Assembly (NCBI GenBank): GCA_902489965.1
Contig: CABUCA010000056.1
Coordinates: 1-12,920, forward strand
Reading direction: 5' to 3'
From: an uncultured Collinsella sp.
GTDB taxonomy: Bacteria > Actinomycetota > Coriobacteriia > Coriobacteriales > Coriobacteriaceae
Length of the DNA stretch: 12,920 bases
Shown here: in pieces, positions 5,382 through 12,032 of the stretch
Position numbering within the stretch: the stretch's first letter is position 1
How the letters are laid out: every line of letters begins with the position of its first letter
The notes under the pieces: model-generated
Databases searched by the model: none
What the model was told of the DNA's origin: nothing
The model's input: the letters and a program-made list of their open reading frames with translations, nothing else
Program-made: the position numbers and the translations under genes

Positions 5382-7613
5382 CTAGAAGTTGGCGTCGTTG
5401 AGCTGTTCGCTCTCGAGGCCGTCGAGCTGTTGCTGTTCGGGCGTATCGGCGACGCTCTCGAGCAGCTCGGTGGGATCGACGTTCATGTCCCTACCGGCCT
5501 CGTTGCCATTGACCAAGTCGTCCGAGAAGATGTCGACTTCCATTTCCTCGGCCTCTTCGATCTGAACCTCGAGTGGCACCTGGGTGCGCACAAGTTTGAC
5601 GGCCGGGCGCATGCGAGCAAAGAGCGGTACGTACTCGATGATGATGGCCGAGTTCTCGAGACCATACCAACGTGCCGGGCTTCCGCAGGCGCGGCGGACG
5701 GCGTACTTGATGGCCATGACGCGATGGTCGTTGCGGTTGATGTCCGTTTCGGGGGCAAGCATCTTGCGCAGCATACAAAAACGGAAGTCGCCCACGTTGC
5801 CGCGTGTCTCGTAGATGGAGTAGGTGTGATGCTGCGGCGGCAACTCACCCGATGCCATCAGGTCGCCAACGATCTGGCGCAGGTAGGCGTTGATGCGTTG
5901 ATTGACCTTAAAGCCCAGGTCCAAGCGCACGCGGAATAGGAAGTCTGTGCCAAAGGTCTCGACGGAATACTCGTGCGTATAGGGCTCATCGGTGACATGC
6001 ACGTTGATGAACCAGTATGCCTTGGCGCGCTTGGGATGCTTATCCAAGATGGAGTAGAGCACGTCGCGGTCGAGCGTGAGCGGGTCGGGACTGTTGGTAA
6101 GGAACACCAGATTGTCGGCGAGCACGGGGTAGGTCTCGTCGTTGCGCAGGCGGCCGAGCTGGTCAATGTACTTGGAGACGGGCAGCAGGATCGTCTGCGT
6201 GCGCTCGATGGCGGTGCCGCGGCGCCACACGTACATAAGGCCAAACAGCAGCGCGGCCAGGAAGATCATGACGTAGCCGCCGTCAAAGAACATGGTGAGG
6301 CACGAAGCGAAGAAGCACAGCTCAATGGCACCAAAGAGCAGGGCGAAGACGCAGGCGCCCAGCTTGTGTTTGAGGATGCCGGCGATGTAGCTCGTCAAAA
6401 GCGTCGTGGTCATGAGCATGGTCACGGTAATGGCGAGGCCGTAGGCGCTCTCCATGCGCTCGGAGTTTTGGAACAGCAGCACGATGAAGATACAGCCGAC
6501 CCACATGATGTTGTTGACGAGCGGAATATAGAGTTGGCCCTTGGTGTCGCTGGGGTAGTGGATGCGCAGATGCGGCATGAGATTGAGACGGGTTGCCTCG
6601 GATACCAGCGAGAACGAGCCGGTAATGAGCGCCTGCGAGGCGATGATGGCCGCTACGGCCGAAAGCACGATGGCAAAGGGGCGCAGGGGCTCGGGGAGCA
6701 TCATATAGAACGGGTTGACGATATCCATCGCGAGCATCTGGGGGTTGGAGTTATTGGCGAGCAGCCAAGCTCCTTGACCCAGATAGTTGAGGATAAGGGC
6801 TGCCTTAACAAACGGCCAGGATGCATAGATGTTAGCCTTGCCCACGTGACCCATGTCCGAATAGAGCGCCTCGGCGCCGGTCGTCGACAGGAAGACGAAG
6901 CCGAGCACCATGATGCCCGAGTGGTTGATGGGCGAGAACAGGAACATGATGCCGCGGATGGGGTTGAGCGCGCGTAGGATGGACAGGTTGCCGAGCATGT
7001 TGAACAGGCCGGCGCCAGCCAAGAACAGGAACCACAGCGTCATGAGCGGGCCGAAAAGCTTGCCGATCGACGAGGTGCCGGCGCGCTGCATGGCAAACAG
7101 GCCGCAGATAATGATGATGGTGATGATGATGACGTTGGTCTGGCCGTCACCCAAAAGCGCATGGCCCCACTCGATAGTGCGCAAGCCCTCGATGGCCGTG
7201 GTAACCGTGACGGCGGGGGTGAGGATGCCGTCGGCGAGCAGCGCCGCGCCGCCGATCATGGCGGGAAGGATCAGCCACGGCGCCACTTTGCGCACCAAGC
7301 TAAACAGGGCGAAGATGCCGCCCTCGTTGTGGTTATCGGCCTTCATGGCGATAACCACGTACTTGACCGTGGTCACGAGCGTCATGGTCCAGATGACGAG
7401 CGAAAGCGCTCCTAAGATCATGTCCTCGCTGACGGTACCGATGCCGCCGTTGTTGGCGACGATTGATTTCATGGTGTACATGGGGCTCGTGCCGATGTCG
7501 CCGTAGACGACGCCGAGCGTAACGAGCAGCATGCCAGCGGAGAGGGGAATGGCTCCATGCCCGCCTTGACCACGCTGATCTTGGGGGCTTGCCTCCAGTT
7601 TGTTATGTGCCAC
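5382..7613 (-). CDS. kup: Kup-type potassium uptake transporter
   Basis: The 743-residue product carries the KUP/HAK/KT signature G-V-V-Y-G-D-I-G-T-S-P-M-Y-T at about residues 34-47. About 12 membrane segments cover the first 470 residues. A C-terminal cytoplasmic domain of about 270 residues follows, ending in an acidic, Glu/Asp-rich tail. The family imports K+ together with protons. The protein is longer than E. coli Kup (622), mainly because of the C-terminal tail. I chose the GTG at 7613 because AAGGGAG lies 5 nt before it; the ATG at 7631 has no ribosome binding site and would place that sequence inside the coding region. Some bacterial Kup proteins bind c-di-AMP in the cytoplasmic domain, which is possible but not shown here. 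The gene is monocistronic, preceded by a 25-bp dyad and followed by a shared terminator. Confidence 0.95.
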   Translation of the reverse strand: MAHNKLEASPQDQRGQGGHGAIPLSAGMLLVTLGVVYGDIGTSPMYTMKSIVANNGGIGTVSEDMILGALSLVIWTMTLVTTVKYVVIAMKADNHNEGGIFALFSLVRKVAPWLILPAMIGGAALLADGILTPAVTVTTAIEGLRTIEWGHALLGDGQTNVIIITIIIICGLFAMQRAGTSSIGKLFGPLMTLWFLFLAGAGLFNMLGNLSILRALNPIRGIMFLFSPINHSGIMVLGFVFLSTTGAEALYSDMGHVGKANIYASWPFVKAALILNYLGQGAWLLANNSNPQMLAMDIVNPFYMMLPEPLRPFAIVLSAVAAIIASQALITGSFSLVSEATRLNLMPHLRIHYPSDTKGQLYIPLVNNIMWVGCIFIVLLFQNSERMESAYGLAITVTMLMTTTLLTSYIAGILKHKLGACVFALLFGAIELCFFASCLTMFFDGGYVMIFLAALLFGLMYVWRRGTAIERTQTILLPVSKYIDQLGRLRNDETYPVLADNLVFLTNSPDPLTLDRDVLYSILDKHPKRAKAYWFINVHVTDEPYTHEYSVETFGTDFLFRVRLDLGFKVNQRINAYLRQIVGDLMASGELPPQHHTYSIYETRGNVGDFRFCMLRKMLAPETDINRNDHRVMAIKYAVRRACGSPARWYGLENSAIIIEYVPLFARMRPAVKLVRTQVPLEVQIEEAEEMEVDIFSDDLVNGNEAGRDMNVDPTELLESVADTPEQQQLDGLESEQLNDANF

Positions 7614-7633
7614 GTGGACTCCCTTGGACATCC

Positions 7634-7658
7634 GGTTATCCGTCTAGGACAGATAACC
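7634..7658. promoter_or_regulatory. 25-bp dyad upstream of kup
   Basis: Arms GGTTATCCGTC and GACAGATAACC (plus-strand reading) pair over 11 positions, with one G-U if folded as RNA, around a 3-nt centre. It lies between the putative -10 and the GTG start of kup, so it would act as an operator or as a leader hairpin. A looser version (GGTTAT ... GACA ... ATAATCC) occurs at 7701-7721. Confidence 0.5.
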
Positions 7659-7669
7659 TTTATGCCGTC

Positions 7670-7675
7670 TTTATA
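7670..7675 (-). promoter_or_regulatory. Putative -10 element of kup
   Basis: On the minus strand this reads TATAAA, 57 nt upstream of the GTG start and just upstream of the 25-bp dyad. No clear -35 is seen. Confidence 0.35.
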
Positions 7676-7713
7676 CATACAAGAGCAGTTTGGCACATCA
7701 GGTTATTTTAGAC

Positions 7714-7737
7714 AATAATCCCCAGCTGAGGATTATT
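7714..7737. terminator. 24-bp palindrome after the EamA gene, possible terminator
   Basis: AATAATCC and GGATTATT arms enclose CC-AGCT-GA, so 11 of 12 position pairs match. It lies 35 nt past the EamA stop codon, where a terminator is expected. The AT-rich stem ends could act as A- and U-tracts, but the GC core is short. A second role as operator for kup is possible. Confidence 0.45.
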
Positions 7738-7771
7738 TATGTACGCAGGTAGCATTTCAAAGCAGGGGCTT

Positions 7772-8683
7772 TTAAGCACGTGCTGTCTGGGCTATGCCAG
7801 CCTTGGCGCCTGCGCGTTTGCCGGCGAATTCGCAAAAGAGCGCGCCGCCGATGATAAGTGCGGCGCCCATCAGGCGGACCGGTGTTATGACTTCGCCCAA
7901 AAGGACGGCCGAGAACACGACGACCGAAAGCGGCTCGAGGTAGCCGACGACCGCAACGGTCTGGACGGGCAGCTTGGCGACGGCACTAAAGTAGAGCAGG
8001 CAACCGATGCCGGTGTTGACGACGCCGAGCATGACGACGGCGCGCCAATCAATATTGGCGGCGACGCCGGCGGACAGGAACGAGGGGGCGCCCTGCGTGA
8101 TGAGCGTGAGGACCAGCGCGGTCACAAAGGCGGCGCTCACCTGGAGCGCGGAGTTCTCGAGGCCCTCGATGTGCGGCGCGCCCTTGCTGGCGATGACCAT
8201 CAGCGCATAGCAAAATGCCGAGGCGATGCCGCAAGCGATACCCGCAATGGGCATATTGCCGCCTAGACCTTGTGCCGCAATGAGAAAAGCACCGCAGGCG
8301 ACGGCGATAAAGCCGGCGATTTTGCTGCCGGTCAGCTTTTCGCCAAAGATGAGCGGGGAGAGCGCCATGACGATGATGGGGCCGCAGTAGTACAGCAGCG
8401 AGGATACGCCGACGCCGATCGTCTGGTAGGCGCGGAACAGAAAAATCCAGCTGGCGCCCAGCGCGGCTCCCGAGAGGAGGAGGGCTGCGGCTTCGCGGGG
8501 GCGAGATGGCGCCTGCAACTTATGGCGTTGGGTGATGGCGAGGATGGTGACAAGCGAGAGTGCGCCCAAAAACGTGCGCAGGAGCACGATATCGGAGCTC
8601 GGCAGCGCGATGGCGGCGGCGATGATGCCGTTGGAGCCAAACAACAGCAATGCTGCTAAGTACGTAAACAGTCCGTTGTTCAT
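7772..8683 (-). CDS. EamA/DMT-family transporter
   Basis: This 303-residue inner membrane protein has ten hydrophobic segments in two homologous EamA halves (about residues 1-140 and 150-285), the standard architecture of drug/metabolite exporters. The first half ends with P-L-I-F-G-E-K-L-T and the second with the matching L-L-G-E-V-I-T-P, the typical repeat of the family. Members export amino acids, purines, auxin-like compounds or drugs; the sequence does not reveal which. The gene is divergent from a LysR regulator with 118 bp between, an arrangement in which the regulator commonly controls the exporter. The ribosome binding site AGAGGGG lies about 10 nt upstream of ATG, a little far. Confidence 0.9.
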   Translation of the reverse strand: MNNGLFTYLAALLLFGSNGIIAAAIALPSSDIVLLRTFLGALSLVTILAITQRHKLQAPSRPREAAALLLSGAALGASWIFLFRAYQTIGVGVSSLLYYCGPIIVMALSPLIFGEKLTGSKIAGFIAVACGAFLIAAQGLGGNMPIAGIACGIASAFCYALMVIASKGAPHIEGLENSALQVSAAFVTALVLTLITQGAPSFLSAGVAANIDWRAVVMLGVVNTGIGCLLYFSAVAKLPVQTVAVVGYLEPLSVVVFSAVLLGEVITPVRLMGAALIIGGALFCEFAGKRAGAKAGIAQTARA

Positions 8684-8712
8684 ACGCTGACATCCCCTCT
8701 ATATCCGAGCAT

Positions 8713-8729
8713 GTTCACTATGGGTGAAC
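8713..8729. promoter_or_regulatory. Dyad in the EamA-LysR divergent region (LysR-type box)
   Basis: GTTCAC-TATGG-GTGAAC has 6-bp perfect arms and contains a T-N11-A core (TCACTATGGGTGA), the generic LysR-family half-palindrome. It lies 30-46 bp upstream of the EamA start codon, so a regulator bound here could switch that gene. Assignment to the adjacent regulator is inference. Confidence 0.5.
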
Positions 8730-8750
8730 TGGCTTTAGAAGAAAAGCGAA

Positions 8751-8756
8751 TATAAT
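8751..8756 (+). promoter_or_regulatory. -10 element of the LysR gene
   Basis: TATAAT is a perfect -10 consensus 46 nt upstream of the GTG start. No -35 match is present at 16-18 bp, where the dyad at 8713-8729 ends instead, suggesting a promoter that depends on or is tuned by a regulator. Confidence 0.55.
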
Positions 8757-8765
8757 GCATGGATA

Positions 8766-8784
8766 GCATGAGAAAAACTCATGC
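8766..8784. promoter_or_regulatory. Perfect dyad at the LysR transcription start (possible autoregulatory site)
   Basis: GCATGAG-AAAAA-CTCATGC has 7-bp perfect arms and a T-N11-A core (TGAGAAAAACTCA). It starts about 10 bp after the TATAAT, so it overlaps or closely follows the expected transcription start, a good position for autorepression. As RNA it would form a small hairpin before the ribosome binding site. Confidence 0.5.
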
Positions 8785-8801
8785 AAAGGTGGAGGGGTGC
8801 C

Positions 8802-9659
8802 GTGGAAACGAATATTCAAAAGATGCAGGTGCTGCTTGAGACCGTGCGCGCCGGAAGTTTTACGCGCGCCGCCGAGCGGCTGAGCTATTCGCAGTCGGGC
8901 GTGAGCCGTATGGTGGGCGACCTTGAGGCCGACTGGGGCTTTAAAGTGCTCGATAGAAGTCGCGAGGGCGTAGTGCTTTCTGCCGATGGGCGGCAAGTTA
9001 TGCCAGCGGTCGAGGCGTTGTGCGAGGAATTTGTTCGTTTGCAGCGACGGGTGGATGAGATGCGTGGGCTCATGCGCGGCAAAATCTGCATCGGTACGTT
9101 TTCGAGCGTGGCGACCCACGTGCTGCCGCCGGTGATTGCGCACTTTCGCGCCGATCACCCGGACGTCGATTACGAGCTGCTGATGGGTGATTACTCCGAG
9201 ATTGAGCAATGGGTGGCTGAGGGTCGTTGTGACCTGGGCTTTATCCCGCGTGAGCCACGAGAAAACGGCATGGCATCGCGGCCGTTGGTGCAAGACGAGC
9301 TGATGGCCGTGGTGCCAGCGAACTCCTCGCTTGCCACCGCGGAGGTCGTTTCCCTTGCCGATTTGGCCAACGAGCAGTTTATTCTGCTGGAACGCGGTAG
9401 CGACGACGAGATTACGCCGCTGTTTCGCCGCGCGGGCCTGGCGGTACGCTCTAAGCTGTCGACCTGGGATGATTATGCGATTATGGCCATGGTCGAGGAC
9501 GGTCTGGGCGTGAGCATTCTTCCGGCGCTCATCTTGCGCCGCTGCCAGTTCGATGCTGCCGTGCGCCCACTCGAGGGACATCCTCATCGGCAGATCAATG
9601 CGATATATCGCACGGCTGACGTTTCGCTTGCGGCGGCTCGTCTCCTCGAATATCTCTAA
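8802..9659 (+). CDS. LysR-family transcriptional regulator
   Basis: This 285-residue regulator has an N-terminal winged helix-turn-helix (about 1-60; Q-V-L-L-E-T-V-R-A-G-S-F-T-R-A-A-E-R-L and S-Q-S-G-V-S-R-M-V are the classical LysR pattern). A linker helix and a periplasmic-binding-protein-like effector domain follow (about 88-285). The GTG at 8802 is preferred: GGAGG lies 6 nt before it, and the protein then begins at the normal place for the family. The ATG at 8781 would put the ribosome binding site inside the gene and overlap the dyad at 8766-8784. It is divergent from the EamA exporter, its likely target. The effector is unknown. Confidence 0.92.
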   Translation: METNIQKMQVLLETVRAGSFTRAAERLSYSQSGVSRMVGDLEADWGFKVLDRSREGVVLSADGRQVMPAVEALCEEFVRLQRRVDEMRGLMRGKICIGTFSSVATHVLPPVIAHFRADHPDVDYELLMGDYSEIEQWVAEGRCDLGFIPREPRENGMASRPLVQDELMAVVPANSSLATAEVVSLADLANEQFILLERGSDDEITPLFRRAGLAVRSKLSTWDDYAIMAMVEDGLGVSILPALILRRCQFDAAVRPLEGHPHRQINAIYRTADVSLAAARLLEYL

Positions 9660-9672
9660 AGGCGCGTACCTG

Positions 9673-9690
9673 TTGTCCACTTTGGGACAA
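9673..9690. promoter_or_regulatory. Small inverted repeat after the LysR gene
   Basis: TTGTCC-ACTTTG-GGACAA has perfect 6-bp arms and lies 13 nt past the LysR stop codon. It lacks a U-tract directly after it, so it is at best a weak terminator. It may instead be an upstream binding site for the next gene. Confidence 0.3.
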
Positions 9691-9719
9691 TCCTCGGGGT
9701 TCGGTACATTTTCTTATGA

Positions 9720-9800
9720 AATTGAACTTTCGAATGAGGTGCCGCGTTATACTGCTGCCTAAATTGAACTCTGGTTCAATTCGTGTTCTATAAATTGAAC
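9720..9800. promoter_or_regulatory. Operator array of AATTGAAC half-sites upstream of the XRE-aminotransferase
   Basis: AATTGAAC occurs at 9720-9727, 9762-9769 and 9793-9800, and inverted (GTTCAATT) at 9774-9781. The middle pair forms a perfect palindrome, AATTGAAC-TCTG-GTTCAATT (9762-9781). The direct copies start 42 and 31 bp apart, close to four and three helical turns, so they face the same side of the DNA. The array surrounds both putative -10 elements. The best candidate binder is the XRE domain encoded directly downstream. Confidence 0.7.
9748..9753 (+). promoter_or_regulatory. Putative -10 element of the XRE-aminotransferase gene
   Basis: TATACT lies between the first AATTGAAC site and the central palindrome. 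TTGAAC of the first site would be a -35 only with a long 20-bp spacer. A second candidate, TATAAA at 9789-9794, overlaps the last site and has TTGAAC 19 bp upstream. Either promoter would be covered by a protein bound to the array. Confidence 0.45.
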
Positions 9801-9821
9801 TTTGCCAGCAAGGAGGTTCTA

Positions 9822-11342
9822 GTGGCCCAAGAGACGTTTAGCGATCGCCTGCGACAGACTATGTCCGATCGCGACGTTCGCCAGTCGGACGTAATCCGCG
9901 CATCGGAGATGCTCGGCAAAAAACTCGGCAAGAGTCAGATGAGCCAATATGTGAGCGGCAAGACGATCCCGCGGCGCGACGTGGCTGAGCTGCTCGCCCG
10001 TATTTTGGAGGTCGATGTTACCTGGCTGCTTGCCGGCGACGCCGATCAAGGCGAGGCATCATCACCCCGCAACGATTCCAAGCCCGAACCCCATCCCTCA
10101 GCTCAAATTCCAAGGAGCACCACCATGCGTACTTTTTCTAAATCCACCAAGCTTGATAACGTCCTGTATGACGTGCGCGGTCCCGTCGTCGACGAGGCTG
10201 CCCGTATGGAGGACGAGGGCGAGCGTATTCTCAAGCTCAACATCGGCAACCCCGCGCCCTTCGGTTTCCGCACGCCCGACGAGGTTATCAAGGACATGCG
10301 CCAGCAGCTGCCCGACTGCGAAGGCTATTCCAACTCGCGTGGCCTGTTCTCCGCGCGCAAGGCGATTATGCAGTACTCGCAGATCAAGGGCCTGCCCAAC
10401 GTTCAGATGGAGCACATCTACACGGGCAACGGCGTGTCCGAGCTCATTCAGCTTTCGATGAACGCGCTGCTCGACAATGGCGACGAGATTCTGATCCCCA
10501 GCCCCGACTATCCGCTCTGGACGGCGTGCGCTACCCTTGCTGGCGGTCATCCCGTACATTATCTGTGCGATGAGCAGGCGGATTGGTATCCCGACCTGGA
10601 GGATATGGAGTCCAAGATTACGAGCGCGACCAAAGCCCTCGTCATCATCAACCCCAACAACCCCACGGGCTCGGTCTACCCGCGCGAGGTGCTCGAGGGC
10701 ATCGTCGAGGTTGCGCGCAGGCACCAGCTCATGATCTTTGCCGATGAGATCTACGACCGTCTGTGCATGGACGGCTACGAGCACGTCTCGATTGCCTCGC
10801 TCGCTCCCGATCTGCCCTGCGTCACCTTTAGCGGCCTTTCCAAGTCGCACATGATTGCGGGCTATCGTATTGGCTGGATGGTGCTTTCGGGCAACCAGCG
10901 CTGTATGAGCGATTTCATCATGGGCATCAACATGCTCTCTAACATGCGCCTGTGCTCCAACGTGCCGGCTCAGTCGATCGTCCAGACGGCACTCGGCGGC
11001 CATCAGTCCGTTAACGACTACATCCGTCCCGGCGGCCGTGTCTACGAGCAGCGCAACTTTGTGTATGAGGCGCTCAACAAGATTGACGGCATCTCGGTGG
11101 TTAAGCCGCGTGCGGCGTTCTACATCTTCCCCAAGATGGATGTGAAGAAATTCAACATCACCGATGACGAGCAGTTTGCCCTCGACCTGCTGCACGAGAA
11201 GAAGATCCTGATCACGCGCGGCGGCGGCTTTAACTGGGCCGAGCCTGATCACTTCCGCATCGTGTACCTGCCGCGCATGGAAGTGCTTAAAGAGTCGCTC
11301 GAAGACCTCGCCGACTTCTTTGATCACTACCGCCAGAGCTAA
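9822..11342 (+). CDS. XRE helix-turn-helix fused to an AlaA-type aminotransferase
   Basis: The 506-residue product has a DNA-binding XRE domain at about 1-75 (S-D-V-I-R-A-S-E-M-L and K-S-Q-M-S-Q-Y-V-S-G-K form the helix-turn-helix) and a Pro/Ser-rich linker to residue 101. A complete fold-type I PLP aminotransferase follows. Residues from 102 on closely follow E. coli AlaA throughout (K-L-N-I-G-N-P-A-P-F-G-F, G-N-G-V-S-E-L-I, P-D-Y-P-L-W-T-A, N-P-N-N-P-T-G, A-D-E-I-Y-D). The PLP lysine is Lys341 in S-G-L-S-K-S, which is 240 in AlaA numbering. The reaction inferred is glutamate-pyruvate transamination, making alanine. The GTG start has AAGGAGG 5 nt upstream; a longer frame from 9783 lacks this. 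An internal ribosome binding site at the joint could also yield free aminotransferase. An equivalent bifunctional HTH/aminotransferase label exists in protein family collections. It is analogous to MocR regulators, but with a different DNA-binding domain. Confidence 0.92.
   Translation: MAQETFSDRLRQTMSDRDVRQSDVIRASEMLGKKLGKSQMSQYVSGKTIPRRDVAELLARILEVDVTWLLAGDADQGEASSPRNDSKPEPHPSAQIPRSTTMRTFSKSTKLDNVLYDVRGPVVDEAARMEDEGERILKLNIGNPAPFGFRTPDEVIKDMRQQLPDCEGYSNSRGLFSARKAIMQYSQIKGLPNVQMEHIYTGNGVSELIQLSMNALLDNGDEILIPSPDYPLWTACATLAGGHPVHYLCDEQADWYPDLEDMESKITSATKALVIINPNNPTGSVYPREVLEGIVEVARRHQLMIFADEIYDRLCMDGYEHVSIASLAPDLPCVTFSGLSKSHMIAGYRIGWMVLSGNQRCMSDFIMGINMLSNMRLCSNVPAQSIVQTALGGHQSVNDYIRPGGRVYEQRNFVYEALNKIDGISVVKPRAAFYIFPKMDVKKFNITDDEQFALDLLHEKKILITRGGGFNWAEPDHFRIVYLPRMEVLKESLEDLADFFDHYRQS
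10112..10127 (+). promoter_or_regulatory. Internal ribosome binding site and in-frame ATG at the domain joint
   Basis: AAGGAG (10112-10117) lies 7 nt before an in-frame ATG (10125-10127). That ATG is codon 102 of the fusion and the first codon of the AlaA-like part (M-R-T-F-S-K-S). Its position matches the normal N-terminus of AlaA, so a separate 405-residue aminotransferase could be translated from the same mRNA. Alternatively it marks where two once-separate genes were joined. Confidence 0.6.
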
Positions 11343-11364
11343 GGGATAGAGGCTCCATACAATC

Positions 11365-11402
11365 GAAAGCTCCCTGCAGTTGCTTGGCTGCGGGGAGCTT
11401 TC
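11365..11402. terminator. Bidirectional terminator between the XRE-aminotransferase and the second deformylase
   Basis: GAAAGCTCCC-T-GCAG (11365-11379) pairs with CTGC-G-GGGAGCTTTC (11388-11402) around an 8-nt loop, a 15-position stem with one mismatch. TTTC plus TTG follow on the plus strand and the mirrored GAAAG gives a short U-tract on the minus strand. It serves two converging genes. Confidence 0.8.
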
Positions 11403-11416
11403 TTGAATCGTCGGAA

Positions 11417-11827
11417 CTATATAACGATTCCTTGGCAGTGGTCGATTTCGTGCTGGATGATCTCGGCGGTGTAGCCCGAGAAGTTTTTGATGCGGTGGAC
11501 GAAGTCCTCGTCCAAATACTCAACCTTAATGCGACGATAGCGGGTACAGGGACGCTCGCCGATCAGCGAGAGGCATCCTTCGCCCGTCTGATAGGCATTG
11601 ACCTGTTCAAGAATTTGAGGGTTGTACATCAGGAGCGCCCTGTTGCCGTCCTTTACGCAGATGATGCGTTTGCGCACGCCGATCATGTTGGCGGCGAGCC
11701 CCACGCACTCGTGCTCATGCTCGTGGAGCGTATCCAGGAGATCCTGCCCGGTCGCGGCATCGTCGGGCCCCGCGTCTTCGGAAGGCAGGCGCAAAAAGAA
11801 CTCGGATTTCATGATGGGCTTAATCAT
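11417..11827 (-). CDS. def: Short peptide deformylase
   Basis: This 136-residue protein has deformylase motif 2 E-G-C-L-S-L (metal-ligand Cys85) and a full motif 3, Q-H-E-I-D-H (His126, Glu127, His130), so it can bind metal and has the general acid/base. Motif 1 reads G-L-A-A-N-M-I-G: Met48 stands where the oxyanion Gln is usual. From memory this Met variant recurs in the short deformylase-like group of Firmicutes, so it may be a subfamily trait. Expected role: removal of formyl from the initiating Met of new proteins. The start at 11827 has GGAG 8 nt upstream and gives the usual length of this short group; upstream in-frame ATGs (for example 11848) are less likely. Its paralogue at 3672-4091 keeps the Gln but has lost the Glu. 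A standard long Def probably exists elsewhere. Confidence 0.87.
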   Translation of the reverse strand: MIKPIMKSEFFLRLPSEDAGPDDAATGQDLLDTLHEHEHECVGLAANMIGVRKRIICVKDGNRALLMYNPQILEQVNAYQTGEGCLSLIGERPCTRYRRIKVEYLDEDFVHRIKNFSGYTAEIIQHEIDHCQGIVI

Positions 11828-11865
11828 GGCGGGCTCCTCATGTCTCATGCTTTCGTGGACTTTTA

Positions 11866-11871
11866 ATAATA
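11866..11871 (-). promoter_or_regulatory. Putative -10 element of the second deformylase gene
   Basis: TATTAT on the minus strand lies 38 nt upstream of the start codon. No good -35 hexamer is seen. Confidence 0.35.
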
Positions 11872-11899
11872 GCGCGGAAGGAAAGCTGTGCGTCCGCGT

Positions 11900-11905
11900 T
11901 ACAAT
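11900..11905 (+). promoter_or_regulatory. Putative -10 element of the MFS transporter gene
   Basis: TACAAT is the best -10-like hexamer upstream of the leader hairpins and would give a leader of about 120 nt. The -35 region is not recognisable. Confidence 0.35.
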
Positions 11906-11926
11906 CTTTCGACGTTGGACCATGTT

Positions 11927-12024
11927 GCCAGACTCGTCGTGTACGGCGTCTGGCGTAAGTCTAGGGCTCATTTTTCGCCCTGGACTGTTCCTCTGGGGCG
12001 ATGCGACTGTCGTTCCAAGAGGAA
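11927..12024 (+). promoter_or_regulatory. Structured leader with a ribosome-binding-site-sequestering hairpin
   Basis: Three consecutive stems can form. P1 is GCCAGAC (11927-11933) with GTCTGGC (11948-11954). P2 is AGTCTAGGGC (11958-11967) with GCCCTGGACT (11977-11986), one G-U. P3 is TTCCTCT-GGGGCGA (11988-12001) with TCGTTCC-A-AGAGGAA (12010-12024), 14 pairs including two G-U and one bulged A, around an 8-nt loop. The 3' arm of P3 contains most of the ribosome binding site AGAGGAAGG of the MFS gene, so P3 should hold translation off. Something must open it, perhaps a ligand, a leader-peptide event or an alternative fold. I do not recognise a known riboswitch class. Confidence 0.6.
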
Positions 12025-12032
12025 GGAAATGC

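Noticed and set aside
5973..6977. 334-codon open frame on the plus strand opposite kup
   Set aside because: It is a charged, Gly/Glu/His-rich shadow of the membrane protein gene, with no ribosome binding site or recognisable domain.
7614..7771. c-di-AMP (ydaO-type) riboswitch upstream of kup
   Set aside because: The gap is only 158 bp and shows simple dyads, without the long conserved core of that class.
8718..9680. 320-codon open frame on the minus strand opposite the LysR gene
   Set aside because: It is antisense to a clear LysR regulator, its product is rich in Arg, His and Gln without family resemblance, and it would run across the dyads and promoter of the divergent region.
10098..11327. 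409-codon open frame on the minus strand opposite the aminotransferase
   Set aside because: It is a shadow frame caused by third-position GC in a highly conserved aminotransferase; the product resembles no family and there is no promoter or ribosome binding site.
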